64,000 nucleotides of DNA from Pseudomonas cichorii (GTDB lineage Bacteria; Pseudomonadota; Gammaproteobacteria; Pseudomonadales; Pseudomonadaceae), in NCBI RefSeq assembly GCF_015471405.1, contig NZ_BLVZ01000011.1, positions 62,001-126,000 of the forward strand, in the 5' to 3' direction. Below, piece after piece: positions 9,062 to 17,556 of the stretch (the first letter of the stretch is position 1; each line of letters starts with the position of its first letter). Under the pieces are notes generated by a model, which saw only the letters and a list, made by a program, of their open reading frames with translations, made no database searches and was not told the DNA's origin. The position numbers were made by a program, and so were the translations under genes.

Positions 9062-10129
9062 TCAGGGCTGCGCCTTGCCTTGAGCATCGTAGCGCGGCCA
9101 TGGCGATGCGCCGTGACGAGCGATGGACTGCTCGACAAAACGCGGCTCAAGCCATTGGGTAACATCGAACTGCCGACGAACAAGGCGCAACTCATGGGCC
9201 TGGCGCAGGCTCTCTTCCAGGCTTGCCGTCAGAAAGCTGTCCAGCCGTGGCGAGGAGCGAAAACGCAGATCCGCGCCTTTGCTTTCTTCCTTCGCCAGCG
9301 CCACCGGAATGCCGCTGGCCTGCTCCTGACCCACCAGATATTGCTGGTAACCGACTGGCTCGGACAGGCTGCCAGCAATATCCACCAGCACATCGACCAG
9401 TGTCTGCGTGGCCTGCGGGTAACGGTCGATAAAGTCCTGAGTGGCCAGCGTGGTGCCCTGAACAGTGGCGTGTGGCGACAGTGTCTGAGTACTCAGGGGA
9501 ATGGCCATGCCCTTGTCCCGCAAACTCAGTACGTTGAAATTCGACCAGGTCGCATCGACCTGGCCAGCCAGCAGTGCCGCCGCCGCGGCACTCCAGTCCA
9601 GGCTGGTGATTTTCAGGTCCTGCTCGCGCAAACCGGCCTCCGCCAGCAGGCGACCAAACGACAGTTGATCGGCTGTGCCGCGATAGAGAGCGATCCGTTT
9701 GCCTTTCAGGTCTTCGACTCGCGCAATGTTTGCCTCGGGGCGGCTGGCCAAGAACATATTGCTGCCACGCGACCCCATCAACACACGAGTCTTCAAGCCA
9801 CCGGAACGACCGATAATCGCGGCCAGATCACCAAGGCCGACCACATCCAGTTGGCCATTGGCCAAAGCCTCGTTGATTGCCGGGCCTGCGCCACGGAAAA
9901 AGTGCCATTCGATGCGCGTACCGCGACTGGCGAAAGCCTCTTCCAACTGGTGCTGACGCTGGGCAATACCCAGCGCTCCTGGCGCGTAGGGTTTATTACG
10001 GGTACTCAAATCCGGCACGCCGATGCGAATCACTTCAGGAGCTTCTTCGGCCTGCACGGTTGCGATGCTCAGCCAAGCGCTCATCAACAGTAACAAGGAG
10101 GCACTCAGGGCTCGCGATACGAAGCTCAT
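9062..10129 (-). CDS. ABC transporter substrate-binding protein, sulfonate/sulfate-ester type (SsuA/AtsR-like)
   Basis: A 355-residue periplasmic protein with a signal peptide (about residues 1-27, ending VQA) and the SsuA/TauA-type fold: IRIGVPD, then NGQLDVVGLGDLAAI and VEDLKGKRIALYRGTADQ. This family binds aliphatic sulfonates, taurine or sulfate esters. Its ATG overlaps the stop of the dioxygenase gene (ATGA), so both belong to one operon. The permease and ATPase genes that normally follow are missing here; it must use components encoded elsewhere, or the transporter is incomplete. Confidence 0.85.
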   Translation of the reverse strand: MSFVSRALSASLLLLMSAWLSIATVQAEEAPEVIRIGVPDLSTRNKPYAPGALGIAQRQHQLEEAFASRGTRIEWHFFRGAGPAINEALANGQLDVVGLGDLAAIIGRSGGLKTRVLMGSRGSNMFLASRPEANIARVEDLKGKRIALYRGTADQLSFGRLLAEAGLREQDLKITSLDWSAAAAALLAGQVDATWSNFNVLSLRDKGMAIPLSTQTLSPHATVQGTTLATQDFIDRYPQATQTLVDVLVDIAGSLSEPVGYQQYLVGQEQASGIPVALAKEESKGADLRFRSSPRLDSFLTASLEESLRQAHELRLVRRQFDVTQWLEPRFVEQSIARHGASPWPRYDAQGKAQP

Positions 10130-11007
10130 GGCTGGATTCCATTCAACGGGTTGGCGGCTTGCGGACGCTGCTCTTCGAGCACGGCGGCGCGACGTACCCG
10201 ACGAATCGCCGGGAAATAGTCCGAAACGGCAAGGTGCTGGGTGCTGCGATTATCCCAGATTGCCGCACAACCGGCCTGCCAGCGCCAGCGGACCTGAAAG
10301 GCAGGGTTTTCCAGATGCTGGAACAGCAGATCCAGAATGGCCCGCGATTCATGCGAGGAAAGCCCGACGATATGTGAGGTAAAGGCACGATTGATGAACA
10401 GCGAAGGCCGCCCGGAAACCGGATGACGGCGCACGACCGGGTGGCGCGTGGGTGGCGGCAGCCTGAGCAGGTTGTCGAGTATGCCCGGCTGCTCCAGCTT
10501 GCTTGCATAGTCGAACGCGGGGAAAACACTATGAATCGCTTCCAGCCTGTCCAATAACCCGCGCAGCGGTTCGGACAATGCCTGATAGGCGGCTTCGGTA
10601 TCGACCCATAGCGTGTCGCCGCCCACCTCGGGAATGGTTTCGGCATGCAGCACGCCGTATTTCAACGGACGTTCGGCAAAGGTCACGTCGGCATGCCAGG
10701 TATCGTTGGCACCCTTGCGCGATTCGTCGTAGTTGAAAACCACGAGTTCCTGAGTGTCGGCGTGCGCCTGAAAGGTCGGATGCACATGCAGCTCACCGAG
10801 CCGCGCAGCGAAGTCGCGCTGCTGCAGGGCTGTCCATTGCTGATGTGGGAAGAACAATACCTTGTGACGCACCAGAGCCGCTTCGACCAGCGCCAGTTGC
10901 CGGTCATCCAGGGCTTGCAGCTGGATGCCATCGACCCGCGCGCCCAACAAGGGGTTGAGCCGTGTGATGTGGCCCTGAAGATCGTCTTGAATAACCGCAG
11001 GCTGCAT
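10126..11007 (-). CDS. TauD/TfdA family Fe(II)/2-oxoglutarate dioxygenase (AtsK-like)
   Basis: The 293-residue protein carries the family's iron-binding motif in WHADVTF (H105, D107), a distal His near residue 258 (STQHLA) and a following Arg-rich stretch (RRVRR) expected to bind 2-oxoglutarate. TauD releases sulfite from taurine; AtsK (about 300 residues) cleaves alkyl sulfate esters. The neighbouring sulfatase and AtsR-like binding protein favour an AtsK-like alkylsulfatase, but taurine or a sulfonate remains possible. It is the first gene of the operon, with 160 bp of upstream sequence that contains a REP palindrome. Confidence 0.85.
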   Translation of the reverse strand: MQPAVIQDDLQGHITRLNPLLGARVDGIQLQALDDRQLALVEAALVRHKVLFFPHQQWTALQQRDFAARLGELHVHPTFQAHADTQELVVFNYDESRKGANDTWHADVTFAERPLKYGVLHAETIPEVGGDTLWVDTEAAYQALSEPLRGLLDRLEAIHSVFPAFDYASKLEQPGILDNLLRLPPPTRHPVVRRHPVSGRPSLFINRAFTSHIVGLSSHESRAILDLLFQHLENPAFQVRWRWQAGCAAIWDNRSTQHLAVSDYFPAIRRVRRAAVLEEQRPQAANPLNGIQP

Positions 11008-11120
11008 GTTTCACCCTCTCGAATCCAAACAGAGGGTCACGACTCTAGGCAGGCAAGGCCATGAACGACCAATGCATTGCAGGTCTGGAAGTCATGCAGT
11101 GGCTGAATGCAGGTTCGGTG

Positions 11121-11152
11121 GCGAATTCATTCGCGAATGAATTCGCTCCTAC
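11121..11152. repeat. REP-type palindrome
   Basis: Positions 11121-11146 form a perfect 26-bp palindrome (GCGAATTCATTCG and its reverse complement), followed by CTCCTAC. The same GCGAATTC...CTCCTAC core recurs at 35899 and 62130-62210, marking it as a dispersed extragenic repeat typical of Pseudomonas. It lies between the MscS-like gene and the dioxygenase gene, both on the minus strand. Confidence 0.85.
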
Positions 11153-11168
11153 GCTGCCGAGCCTGCCG

Positions 11169-11762
11169 CTATTTCGCTTCGCCGGTCGGCCTCTCGGCAA
11201 TCACCTGTGGCAATACATCGCTGCCACGCCAGCGGCGAACCGCTTTCTGGAAGAACTGGCTGTTCGGCACCTGCACCAGTGCGCCGCCTGTCTCAGGCAT
11301 TTCGATCAGGGTGGTGAACATCAGGTTGATGGCAACAACCCGGCCTTTGACGCCCGGTTTGTCCAGCGTCTCGACCAGCTCAACCACATCGCCGATGCGG
11401 AAAGGGCCGATGGTGAAGATCAGGATCGCGCAGAGCAGGTTTGAGAGCACGCTCCACATGGCGAAGAACGCGACGGCCGCAACCGCGACAAAGCCTGACA
11501 GCGCAGTCCACAGCACAGTGGCGGAAACACCGAGCCGGCCCAGCACGAAGACAAACGCGCTGCCCATGATCAACCAGCGCAAACCGCCACGGACCGGCAC
11601 CAGAAGTTCAGGTGGCAGCGGGTAGCGTTCGCCCAGCCCGGTCAGAAAACGGCCTATCAAGCGCTGCAACACGTAACCCGCCAGCAGGATCAACAGGATC
11701 TGTATGCCCAGCCAGAGCGGTTCGATCCAGTAGGCCGTCAGCGGCAACCCGAAAAATTCCAT
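11169..11762 (-). CDS. Small MscS-family mechanosensitive channel protein
   Basis: The 197-residue inner-membrane protein has three hydrophobic segments (about residues 14-37, 57-78 and 84-115) and then the conserved MscS pore and beta-domain sequence SNLLCAILIFTIGPFRIGDVVELV and LMFTTLIEMPETGGALVQVPNSQF. It is shorter than E. coli MscS (about 286 residues) because the C-terminal alpha/beta vestibule domain is mostly absent. It presumably gates in response to membrane tension. It lies 16 bp downstream of the ABC-F gene on the same strand. Confidence 0.82.
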   Translation of the reverse strand: MEFFGLPLTAYWIEPLWLGIQILLILLAGYVLQRLIGRFLTGLGERYPLPPELLVPVRGGLRWLIMGSAFVFVLGRLGVSATVLWTALSGFVAVAAVAFFAMWSVLSNLLCAILIFTIGPFRIGDVVELVETLDKPGVKGRVVAINLMFTTLIEMPETGGALVQVPNSQFFQKAVRRWRGSDVLPQVIAERPTGEAK

Positions 11763-11778
11763 CAGCCCCTCACTTCAA

Positions 11779-13689
11779 TTACGACAACGCTTCCAGCTCG
11801 GCCTGCATCGACTCAAGCAGTTCCAGCGCTTCCATCCAGGCCTCTTCCAGTTCGGACTCTCGCGTCTTCATCCTGGCCTGCTCAGCCAGCAGATCGCGCA
11901 GCTTGTCCTTGTTGGCAGCCTCGTAGTTGGTGCTGTCAGCCAGAGCTTCTTCGACCTTGGCCAGTTTCTCGTGCAAGGTTCCCAGTTCACGCTCAAGCTT
12001 GTCGGCTTCGCGTTTGTGGGGAGCCAGTTGCTGACGCAAGGCTGCTGCCTGCTGACGCTGGGCTTTCTTGTCGGTCTTGTCGGCGTTGACCGGCGTGTTG
12101 CTGACCGGCGCATTACGCAGGCGGTAATCGGCCAGCCAACGCGTGTAGTCATCCAGGTCGCCATCGAACTCCTGAACCCGGCCATCGGCGACCAGCAGGA
12201 AATCATCGGTGGTGCTCTTGAGCAAATGCCGGTCGTGGGAAACCACCAGCACCGCGCCACTGAACTCCTGCAAGGCCATGGTCAGCGCCAGGCGCATTTC
12301 CAGGTCCAGGTGGTTGGTCGGTTCGTCGAGCAGCAACAGGTTAGGTTTTTCCCAGGCAATCAGGGCCAGCGCCAGACGCGCCTTTTCACCACCGGAGAAG
12401 TTCACCACCGGCTCGTCCAGACGAGCGCCACGGAAGTCGAAGCCACCCAGGAAGTCGCGCAACGTCTGTTCACGCTCGGTCGGTGCCAGACGCTGCAAGT
12501 GCAGCAAGGGGTTGGCCTTGGCATCCAGAGAGTCGAGCTGATGCTGGGCAAAATAGCCAACCGTCAGGTTCTCGCCACGCACCAGACGGCCACCCAACGG
12601 CTCAAGCTCACCGGCGAGGTTCTTGATCAGTGTCGATTTACCCGCGCCGTTAGGCCCCAGCAAACCGATGCGGGCACCGGGCGTCAGTTGCAGTTTGACC
12701 TTCTCCAGGATGGTCTTTTCGCCATAGCCCAGACGTGCTTCGGACAGGTCCAGCAACGGGCTGGAGATTTTGTCGGATTCACGGAAAACGAAGTTGAACG
12801 GCGAGTCCACATGCGCGGCGGACAGCTCTTCCATGCGCTCAAGGGCCTTGATCCGGCTCTGCGCCTGACGGGCCTTGGTGGCCTGAGCCTTGAAGCGCGC
12901 GATGTATTTTTCCATGTGCGCACGTTGCGCCTGCTGCTTCTCGTAGGCCTGTTGCTGCTGGGCCAGACGTTCGGCACGGGCGCGCTCGAAGGCGCTGTAA
13001 CCACCGCGATAAAGCGTGATCTTGCGTTGCTCGACGTGGGCGATGTGATCGACCACCGCGTCGAGGAAATCACGGTCGTGGGAAATCAGCAGCAAGGTGC
13101 CGGGATAGCTCTTGAGCCAGTCTTCCAACCACAGAATGGCGTCGAGGTCCAAGTGGTTGGTCGGCTCATCGAGCAGCAGCAGATCCGAAGGGCACATCAG
13201 GGCTTGCGCCAGGTTCAGGCGCATCCGCCAGCCACCGGAGAAACTGCCGACCTGACGCTCCATCTGCTCGTTGGTGAACCCCAGGCCCGCCAGCAATTTG
13301 CGCGCACGGGCATCGGCGGTGTAACCATCGGCGCTGTCGAGTTCGGCATGCAGACGCGCCTGGGCAGCACCGTCCTGGGCCGCTTCGGCTTCAGCGAGCT
13401 GACGCTGAACCTCGCGCAGACGCAGGTCGCCGTCCAGGACATAATCAACACCCAGACGCTCAAGGGTATCGACCTCCTGACGCATGTGCGCAATGCGCCA
13501 ATCGGCAGGCAGCAGACAATCACCGGAGTCAGGCGTCAACTCACCACGCAACAAGGCGAAGAGGCTGGATTTGCCGGCGCCGTTGGCACCGATCAGGCCG
13601 GCTTTCTGGCCGGCGTGCAGGGTCAGCTCGGCGTCTTCTAGCAGACGTTGCGGACCACGCTGTAAGGTAAGGCTTTGAAGTCGAATCAT
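11779..13689 (-). CDS. yheS: ABC-F family ATPase, YheS-like
   Basis: A 636-residue soluble protein with two ABC ATPase domains: Walker A motifs GANGAGKSS and GPNGAGKST, signature motifs SFSGGW and NFSGGEKARL, and LLLDEPTNHLDL in both halves, joined by a charged helical linker (about residues 240-300). A C-terminal coiled coil starts near residue 560. There is no membrane domain, as expected for ABC-F proteins that act on the ribosome. N terminus and length (E. coli YheS, 637) point to YheS rather than EttA or Uup. The start at 13689 (MIRLQSLTLQRG) matches YheS; an upstream in-frame start would add 24 unlikely residues. Confidence 0.88.
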   Translation of the reverse strand: MIRLQSLTLQRGPQRLLEDAELTLHAGQKAGLIGANGAGKSSLFALLRGELTPDSGDCLLPADWRIAHMRQEVDTLERLGVDYVLDGDLRLREVQRQLAEAEAAQDGAAQARLHAELDSADGYTADARARKLLAGLGFTNEQMERQVGSFSGGWRMRLNLAQALMCPSDLLLLDEPTNHLDLDAILWLEDWLKSYPGTLLLISHDRDFLDAVVDHIAHVEQRKITLYRGGYSAFERARAERLAQQQQAYEKQQAQRAHMEKYIARFKAQATKARQAQSRIKALERMEELSAAHVDSPFNFVFRESDKISSPLLDLSEARLGYGEKTILEKVKLQLTPGARIGLLGPNGAGKSTLIKNLAGELEPLGGRLVRGENLTVGYFAQHQLDSLDAKANPLLHLQRLAPTEREQTLRDFLGGFDFRGARLDEPVVNFSGGEKARLALALIAWEKPNLLLLDEPTNHLDLEMRLALTMALQEFSGAVLVVSHDRHLLKSTTDDFLLVADGRVQEFDGDLDDYTRWLADYRLRNAPVSNTPVNADKTDKKAQRQQAAALRQQLAPHKREADKLERELGTLHEKLAKVEEALADSTNYEAANKDKLRDLLAEQARMKTRESELEEAWMEALELLESMQAELEALS

Positions 13690-13735
13690 AATGGCGGCGG
13701 AGTCTACCAGCTTCGTCTCAAACAGGTAGCTCACT

Positions 13736-14200
13736 ATGCCTTCTGACCTTTGGAGTTTCACCCTCGATTTCTATGCCAGGCCCGGTGTCGAGCAAGCATG
13801 CTTGCGCCTGCAAACCAACGGGGCCAATGTCTGCATGGTGCTTTGTGGTGTCTGGCTGGGCAAACGTGGCGTGAAATGTGATGCGCAGCGATTACAGGAA
13901 ATCGGACAGTTGGCGACGCCATGGCACGATGAAGTGGTGCGCCCTCTCAGAGAATTACGTACGCAATGGCGTAACGCGGCACAAACCGATGCATCGCTGG
14001 GCGCATTGCGCGAGCGAGTGAAAACACTGGAGCTGGAAGCCGAGCAGCAGTTGCTCGTGAGATTGCAGGCACTGACACAGGACTGGTCAGTTGAGGAAGC
14101 AGATGACTTGCAGAGCTGGCTGGACGGATTATCCGCAGAGGCAGCCGGCAAGAACCGCGACGCGCTGCATGTGCTGCGCGTCGCGGCGGACCAGCCTTAG
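13736..14200 (+). CDS. TIGR02444 family protein
   Basis: A 154-residue protein recognisable by its N terminus, PSDLWSFTLDFYARPGVE, and the following NGANVCMVLCGVWLG stretch, both typical of the TIGR02444 family, whose function is unknown. The rest is helical with no membrane segment or signal. It is divergent from the ABC-F gene, with only 46 bp between the starts, and its 3' end overlaps the algP stop by 4 bp. Confidence 0.82.
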   Translation: MPSDLWSFTLDFYARPGVEQACLRLQTNGANVCMVLCGVWLGKRGVKCDAQRLQEIGQLATPWHDEVVRPLRELRTQWRNAAQTDASLGALRERVKTLELEAEQQLLVRLQALTQDWSVEEADDLQSWLDGLSAEAAGKNRDALHVLRVAADQP

Positions 14201-15174
14201 GACCCGCTGGTTGGCGTGACGCTATTGGCGGTCGATGGCGCTGGCGCTGCTGGAGCCGGTGTTGCTGCGGCGGCTGGAGCAGGCTTGGCTGCCGGAGCTG
14301 GCGTTGCCGGTTTCGCGGCGGCTGCTTTTACCGCCGGCTTGGCAGCAGGTTTGGCTGCTGGTTTTGCGGCGGGCTTGGCTGCCGGTTTGGCTGCGGCCTT
14401 GGCTGGCGCTTTAGCCGCTGGTTTTGCCGCACTGCTCGCAGCAGGTTTGGCCGCTGCTGCCGGGGCTTTGGTCGCCGCTGGCTTGGCAGCAGGTTTGGCA
14501 ACCGGCTTGGCGGCCGTTTTTGCAGCGGCTGGTTTGGCCGCAGCGGTTTTGGCCACAGCTTTCACTGGAGCCTTGGCGGCTGCCGGTTTTGCAGCAACCG
14601 GCTTGGCCGCAGTTGGAGCTTTCGCGGCTGCTGGCTTGGCAGCAGATGCAGCTTTGGCAGCGGGTTTGGCCGCAGGCTTGGTTGCAGCTTTGACTGGAGC
14701 CTTGGCGGCAGGTGCCTTGGCCACAGTTTTCCTGGCGGCAGCCGGAGCCTTCGCAGGTGCAGCAGGCTTGGCCTCACGCGAGGTCAGAACCTTGCTGACG
14801 GCTTCCTTGACACGACCAACACCCTGGGCAAGTTTAAGGCTCTCTTGAGCGTCGCGCTTGAGTTGCAGAATGTAGGTGCGGGTTTCGGTCTGGCGATCCT
14901 TGAGTGCGTCGAGCAAGTCTTCAAGTTCTGCAACGGCACTCTTGGCCTTGGTCTGCGCCTTTGCCTTGCCGGCAGCAGCAGCGTCCTGCAACTTGGTGCG
15001 AGACTTGTGCAGTTTTTCCTGTGCTTTACCGCGTTGTTTTTCAAGCTTGGCGAGCAGTTTCTCGGCATCAGCCAAGGCTTGAGAGCAGGCGTCTTCCAGA
15101 TGTTCGAGCAAGCTGCTCGAAAGATGTTGGAGCAGATGCAATGGAGTGTTTACTGGCTTCTTTTTGGCCGACAT
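14197..15174 (-). CDS. algP: AlgP, histone H1-like alginate regulatory protein
   Basis: The 325-residue protein has an N-terminal helical domain (about residues 1-130, rich in Lys, Glu and Gln) and a very long basic C-terminal tail built from repeats of the KPAA/KAPA type (about residues 135-325), as in AlgP (AlgR3) of P. aeruginosa. The tail resembles eukaryotic histone H1 and is expected to bind DNA without sequence specificity; AlgP was reported to affect alginate gene expression. The repeated codons make the gene prone to length change. Its position near algQ, algR and algZ fits the known locus. Confidence 0.92.
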   Translation of the reverse strand: MSAKKKPVNTPLHLLQHLSSSLLEHLEDACSQALADAEKLLAKLEKQRGKAQEKLHKSRTKLQDAAAAGKAKAQTKAKSAVAELEDLLDALKDRQTETRTYILQLKRDAQESLKLAQGVGRVKEAVSKVLTSREAKPAAPAKAPAAARKTVAKAPAAKAPVKAATKPAAKPAAKAASAAKPAAAKAPTAAKPVAAKPAAAKAPVKAVAKTAAAKPAAAKTAAKPVAKPAAKPAATKAPAAAAKPAASSAAKPAAKAPAKAAAKPAAKPAAKPAAKPAAKPAVKAAAAKPATPAPAAKPAPAAAATPAPAAPAPSTANSVTPTSGS

Positions 15175-15390
15175 GACTTACCTCCTGGCTGACGAAATTG
15201 CGGCCCATACTAGACCTCTGTCCGAAGCGCCGCTAGGGCATCTTGACAGCTTCAGATGCACCCTGTTGCATACGACAACAAATGATTAACGCAACTGTTG
15301 CAGGAGCAATACGAAATTCACTTGCCCAGAGCCATCACCGCAAGCCCTTGCACTGGCATAATCGCTGACTTCCCAGGCCGGAGAGCATTC

Positions 15391-16065
15391 ATGTCGCGCT
15401 ACCTGTTAACGTCGTTGTTCCTCTTGATTCCCCTGGCACACGCCGGCGAAACCACTCCGGCGAAGGACTCCCACGACCTTGCTTACAGCCTGGGCGCAAG
15501 CCTGGGTGAGCGTCTGCATCAGGAGGTCCCGGACCTTGACCTGACAGCGCTGGTGGAAGGTTTGAAGCAGGCCTATCAAGGAAAGCCTCTGGCGCTCAAG
15601 CAAGAACGTATTGATCAGGTTCTCAGAGAACATGACGCCGCATTGGCGCAAGCCGAAGCTTCAGGCACCGATTCACAGAGCGAAGCAGCCCTGAGCGCGG
15701 AGCGTCGCTTCATGGACAGCGAAAAAGCCAAGCCCGGCGTGAAGACGCTGGCCGACGGTATTCTGATGACCGAGCTGACACCCGGGACGGGGCCAAAACC
15801 TGAAGCCAATGGCCGGGTGGAAGTCCGCTATGTCGGCCGCTTGCCCGACGGCACGATCTTCGATCAGAGCACGCAGCCGCAGTGGTTTCGACTCGACAGC
15901 GTAATCAGTGGCTGGACCACGGCCCTGCAAGGCATGCCCGTGGGCGCGAAATGGCGTCTGGTGATTCCTTCTGCGCAGGCATATGGCGCAGAAGGCGCAG
16001 GCGATCTGATCGACCCGTTCACGCCGCTGGTCTTTGAAATCGAGCTGGTCGCCGTTTCGCAGTAA
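15391..16065 (+). CDS. Exported FKBP-type peptidyl-prolyl cis-trans isomerase
   Basis: A 224-residue protein with a signal peptide (MSRYLLTSLFLLIPLAHA), an FkpA/Mip-like N-terminal helical dimerisation domain (about residues 25-120, starting SHDLAYSLGASLGERL) and a C-terminal FKBP domain (VEVRYVGRLPDGTIFDQS, GWTTALQGMPVGAKWRLVIPS, AYG). It should fold periplasmic proteins by prolyl isomerisation. The ATG at 15391 is chosen because the signal peptide begins there; the frame is open further upstream but without a signal. It is divergent from algP. A hairpin at 16086-16105 follows the gene. Confidence 0.88.
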   Translation: MSRYLLTSLFLLIPLAHAGETTPAKDSHDLAYSLGASLGERLHQEVPDLDLTALVEGLKQAYQGKPLALKQERIDQVLREHDAALAQAEASGTDSQSEAALSAERRFMDSEKAKPGVKTLADGILMTELTPGTGPKPEANGRVEVRYVGRLPDGTIFDQSTQPQWFRLDSVISGWTTALQGMPVGAKWRLVIPSAQAYGAEGAGDLIDPFTPLVFEIELVAVSQ

Positions 16066-16085
16066 CGGCAGAGACAGAAATGCGA

Positions 16086-16105
16086 AAGGGTGCGAACGCA
16101 CCCTT
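16086..16105 (+). terminator. Hairpin after the FKBP gene
   Basis: An 8-bp perfect stem, AAGGGTGC and GCACCCTT, with a GAAC loop starts 20 bp after the FKBP stop codon. No strong U-run follows, so it may stabilise the 3' end rather than act as a classical terminator. Confidence 0.45.
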
Positions 16106-16141
16106 GGCAATACACATTCCCCCGAAAACGACAGGAGCAGG

Positions 16142-16615
16142 TCAGGCCTGAGAGGCCGCCTCTTCCTTGTGGGAGTTGTGCAGGACTTCGATCAGGCAGT
16201 CTTCAAGCTCGAAGCGCTCATGCAACAGACCACCCAGCTTCTTGAACTCGTTGGCAAAGACTACACCATCCGAGCAATCGCCTTTTTCACAGTGATCGTT
16301 GAAAGTCAGAGCAAGCTTGGTGATACCTTCCAGACGCGGATAGATCGTATCGGCCAGTTCAAGCCCGCGCTCATCGTTGAACGCCTGGGCTTCGCTGTTC
16401 AGTTGCTCATAGATCTCGAAATGACCGGCTGAAACGTAGTCGACCAGAATTTCACAAAACTTCAGCAGTGCCCCACGATCCGCGGCCAGCAACTCTGGCG
16501 TATCGCCGAGAGCGTCATAGGCTCGAACCAATTCATGGCGGTCCTGCAACCAGCGGTCAATCAGCAGATTGACACCGCCCCAGCGTTCCTGAGCATTACG
16601 ACAACTTTCCAGCAT
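16142..16615 (-). CDS. algQ: AlgQ, anti-sigma-70 factor (Rsd family)
   Basis: The 157-residue helical protein begins MLESCRNAQERWGGVNLLIDRWL and contains LLKFCEILVDYVSAGHFEIYEQL, both characteristic of Rsd/AlgQ. AlgQ binds region 4 of the housekeeping sigma factor and shifts transcription towards alternative sigma factors; in P. aeruginosa it influences alginate, siderophore and virulence genes. The ATG at 16615 matches the usual N terminus; the frame extends 33 codons upstream without support. Confidence 0.92.
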   Translation of the reverse strand: MLESCRNAQERWGGVNLLIDRWLQDRHELVRAYDALGDTPELLAADRGALLKFCEILVDYVSAGHFEIYEQLNSEAQAFNDERGLELADTIYPRLEGITKLALTFNDHCEKGDCSDGVVFANEFKKLGGLLHERFELEDCLIEVLHNSHKEEAASQA

Positions 16616-16789
16616 GATGTTCTCTCTTCCCTTAAGGGGCATGCGGTCCTGTGCTGGCCTTACAGTATCGCAAGAACCTAGCCTGATGAAAGCGTCAGGA
16701 CAGCATACTCCCAATGACGCGTGCGGCTCAGATTATGCCCGCACGCCAAGGCCATCAAGGTACGCAGGAGAGAAAGTTCATACAAGCGT

Positions 16790-17317
16790 TTAATACCCTC
16801 TGCCACCACCCGTGGACATCCAGCGATGTAACCCACTGAAAATTGGATACAACGCCAGCAAGCTCAGGATCACAAAAGCCAGCAGGCTCCACTCGGGAAG
16901 GGTGATACCGAACAGGGACCAATTGATTTCGGCGCATAGATAAGTGTCGTTACGCAGCCGTTCACCCACGCCCTCGAGCGACAGTGCATTGATCACATAT
17001 TCATGTCGGCCAATGATGGAGCCCAACTCTTCGGCAGATGCCGTTTGCAGCCATATCTGAACCCCCGCCACCAGGACGCCGGTCAGCGACAGCAACAGCA
17101 GGGCCAGGCAATAACGGCGCCAACCGGTTTCCTGCGGACAATGAACAGCCGCCACCAGACAAAGCAGGCCACACGCGACAATGATGGTTCGCTGCAAGAG
17201 GCAAAGGATGCAGGGGAGCAAGCCGAACGCACGCTGCAAGTAGATGGTGGTACCGATGATCAGTGCACTTGCGATGAATGCCAGGAAGAACAAGGAACGG
17301 GTGCGGGCCAGATACAT
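16790..17317 (-). CDS. DsbB/DsbH family disulfide-bond protein lacking one periplasmic cysteine
   Basis: The 175-residue inner-membrane protein has four predicted helices (about residues 8-27, 42-60, 70-90 and 143-163) and the first active-site pair CILC (C36, C39), which in DsbB passes electrons to quinone. Of the second periplasmic pair, only C128 (LCAEINWSLFG) is present; the position where DsbB has its other Cys reads GSIIGRHEY, with Ile101 where I would align it. DsbB normally re-oxidises DsbA using all four. The location next to algQ matches dsbH of P. aeruginosa. Whether the protein is active with three of four cysteines is open. Confidence 0.82.
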   Translation of the reverse strand: MYLARTRSLFFLAFIASALIIGTTIYLQRAFGLLPCILCLLQRTIIVACGLLCLVAAVHCPQETGWRRYCLALLLLSLTGVLVAGVQIWLQTASAEELGSIIGRHEYVINALSLEGVGERLRNDTYLCAEINWSLFGITLPEWSLLAFVILSLLALYPIFSGLHRWMSTGGGRGY

Positions 17318-17521
17318 GGCTAATCCGTAACGATATGACGAAGACAGTTACGGTAGAGGAAAGCACGCAACGCTTTCAAGGCGACAAAGTACAGACGTTT
17401 CGCTGTTTACAGTGGAAATAAAACACCAGAGAAAGAAGATTCTTTACTGATCACTGTAGGAGCAATCCAAGCCACTGCGAAAGAAAACCAAGCGGCTTGA
17501 ATTGACCATGTTTTTCAGGCT

Positions 17522-17544
17522 GAAAGCCCTGAAGCAGGGCTTTC
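17522..17544 (-). terminator. Hairpin downstream of hemY
   Basis: A perfect 10-bp stem, GAAAGCCCTG and CAGGGCTTTC, with a 3-nt loop lies 12 bp beyond the hemY stop codon, at the end of the hem operon. Only a short T-rich stretch follows on the minus strand. Its position makes a terminator role likely. Confidence 0.6.
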
Positions 17545-17556
17545 ATGGCGCTGGAT

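Noticed and set aside
11971..13641. A 556-codon open frame opposite the ABC-F gene
   Set aside because: Low-complexity translation without family features; a shadow of the GC-rich codon pattern of the real gene.
14216..14848. An Ala/Gly/Leu-rich frame opposite algP
   Set aside because: It mirrors the KPAA repeats; the resulting hydrophobic protein is not credible.
17456..17482. REP remnant (GTAGGAGC start) before the hem terminator
   Set aside because: Only the first eight bases match the repeat; the rest has no palindrome.
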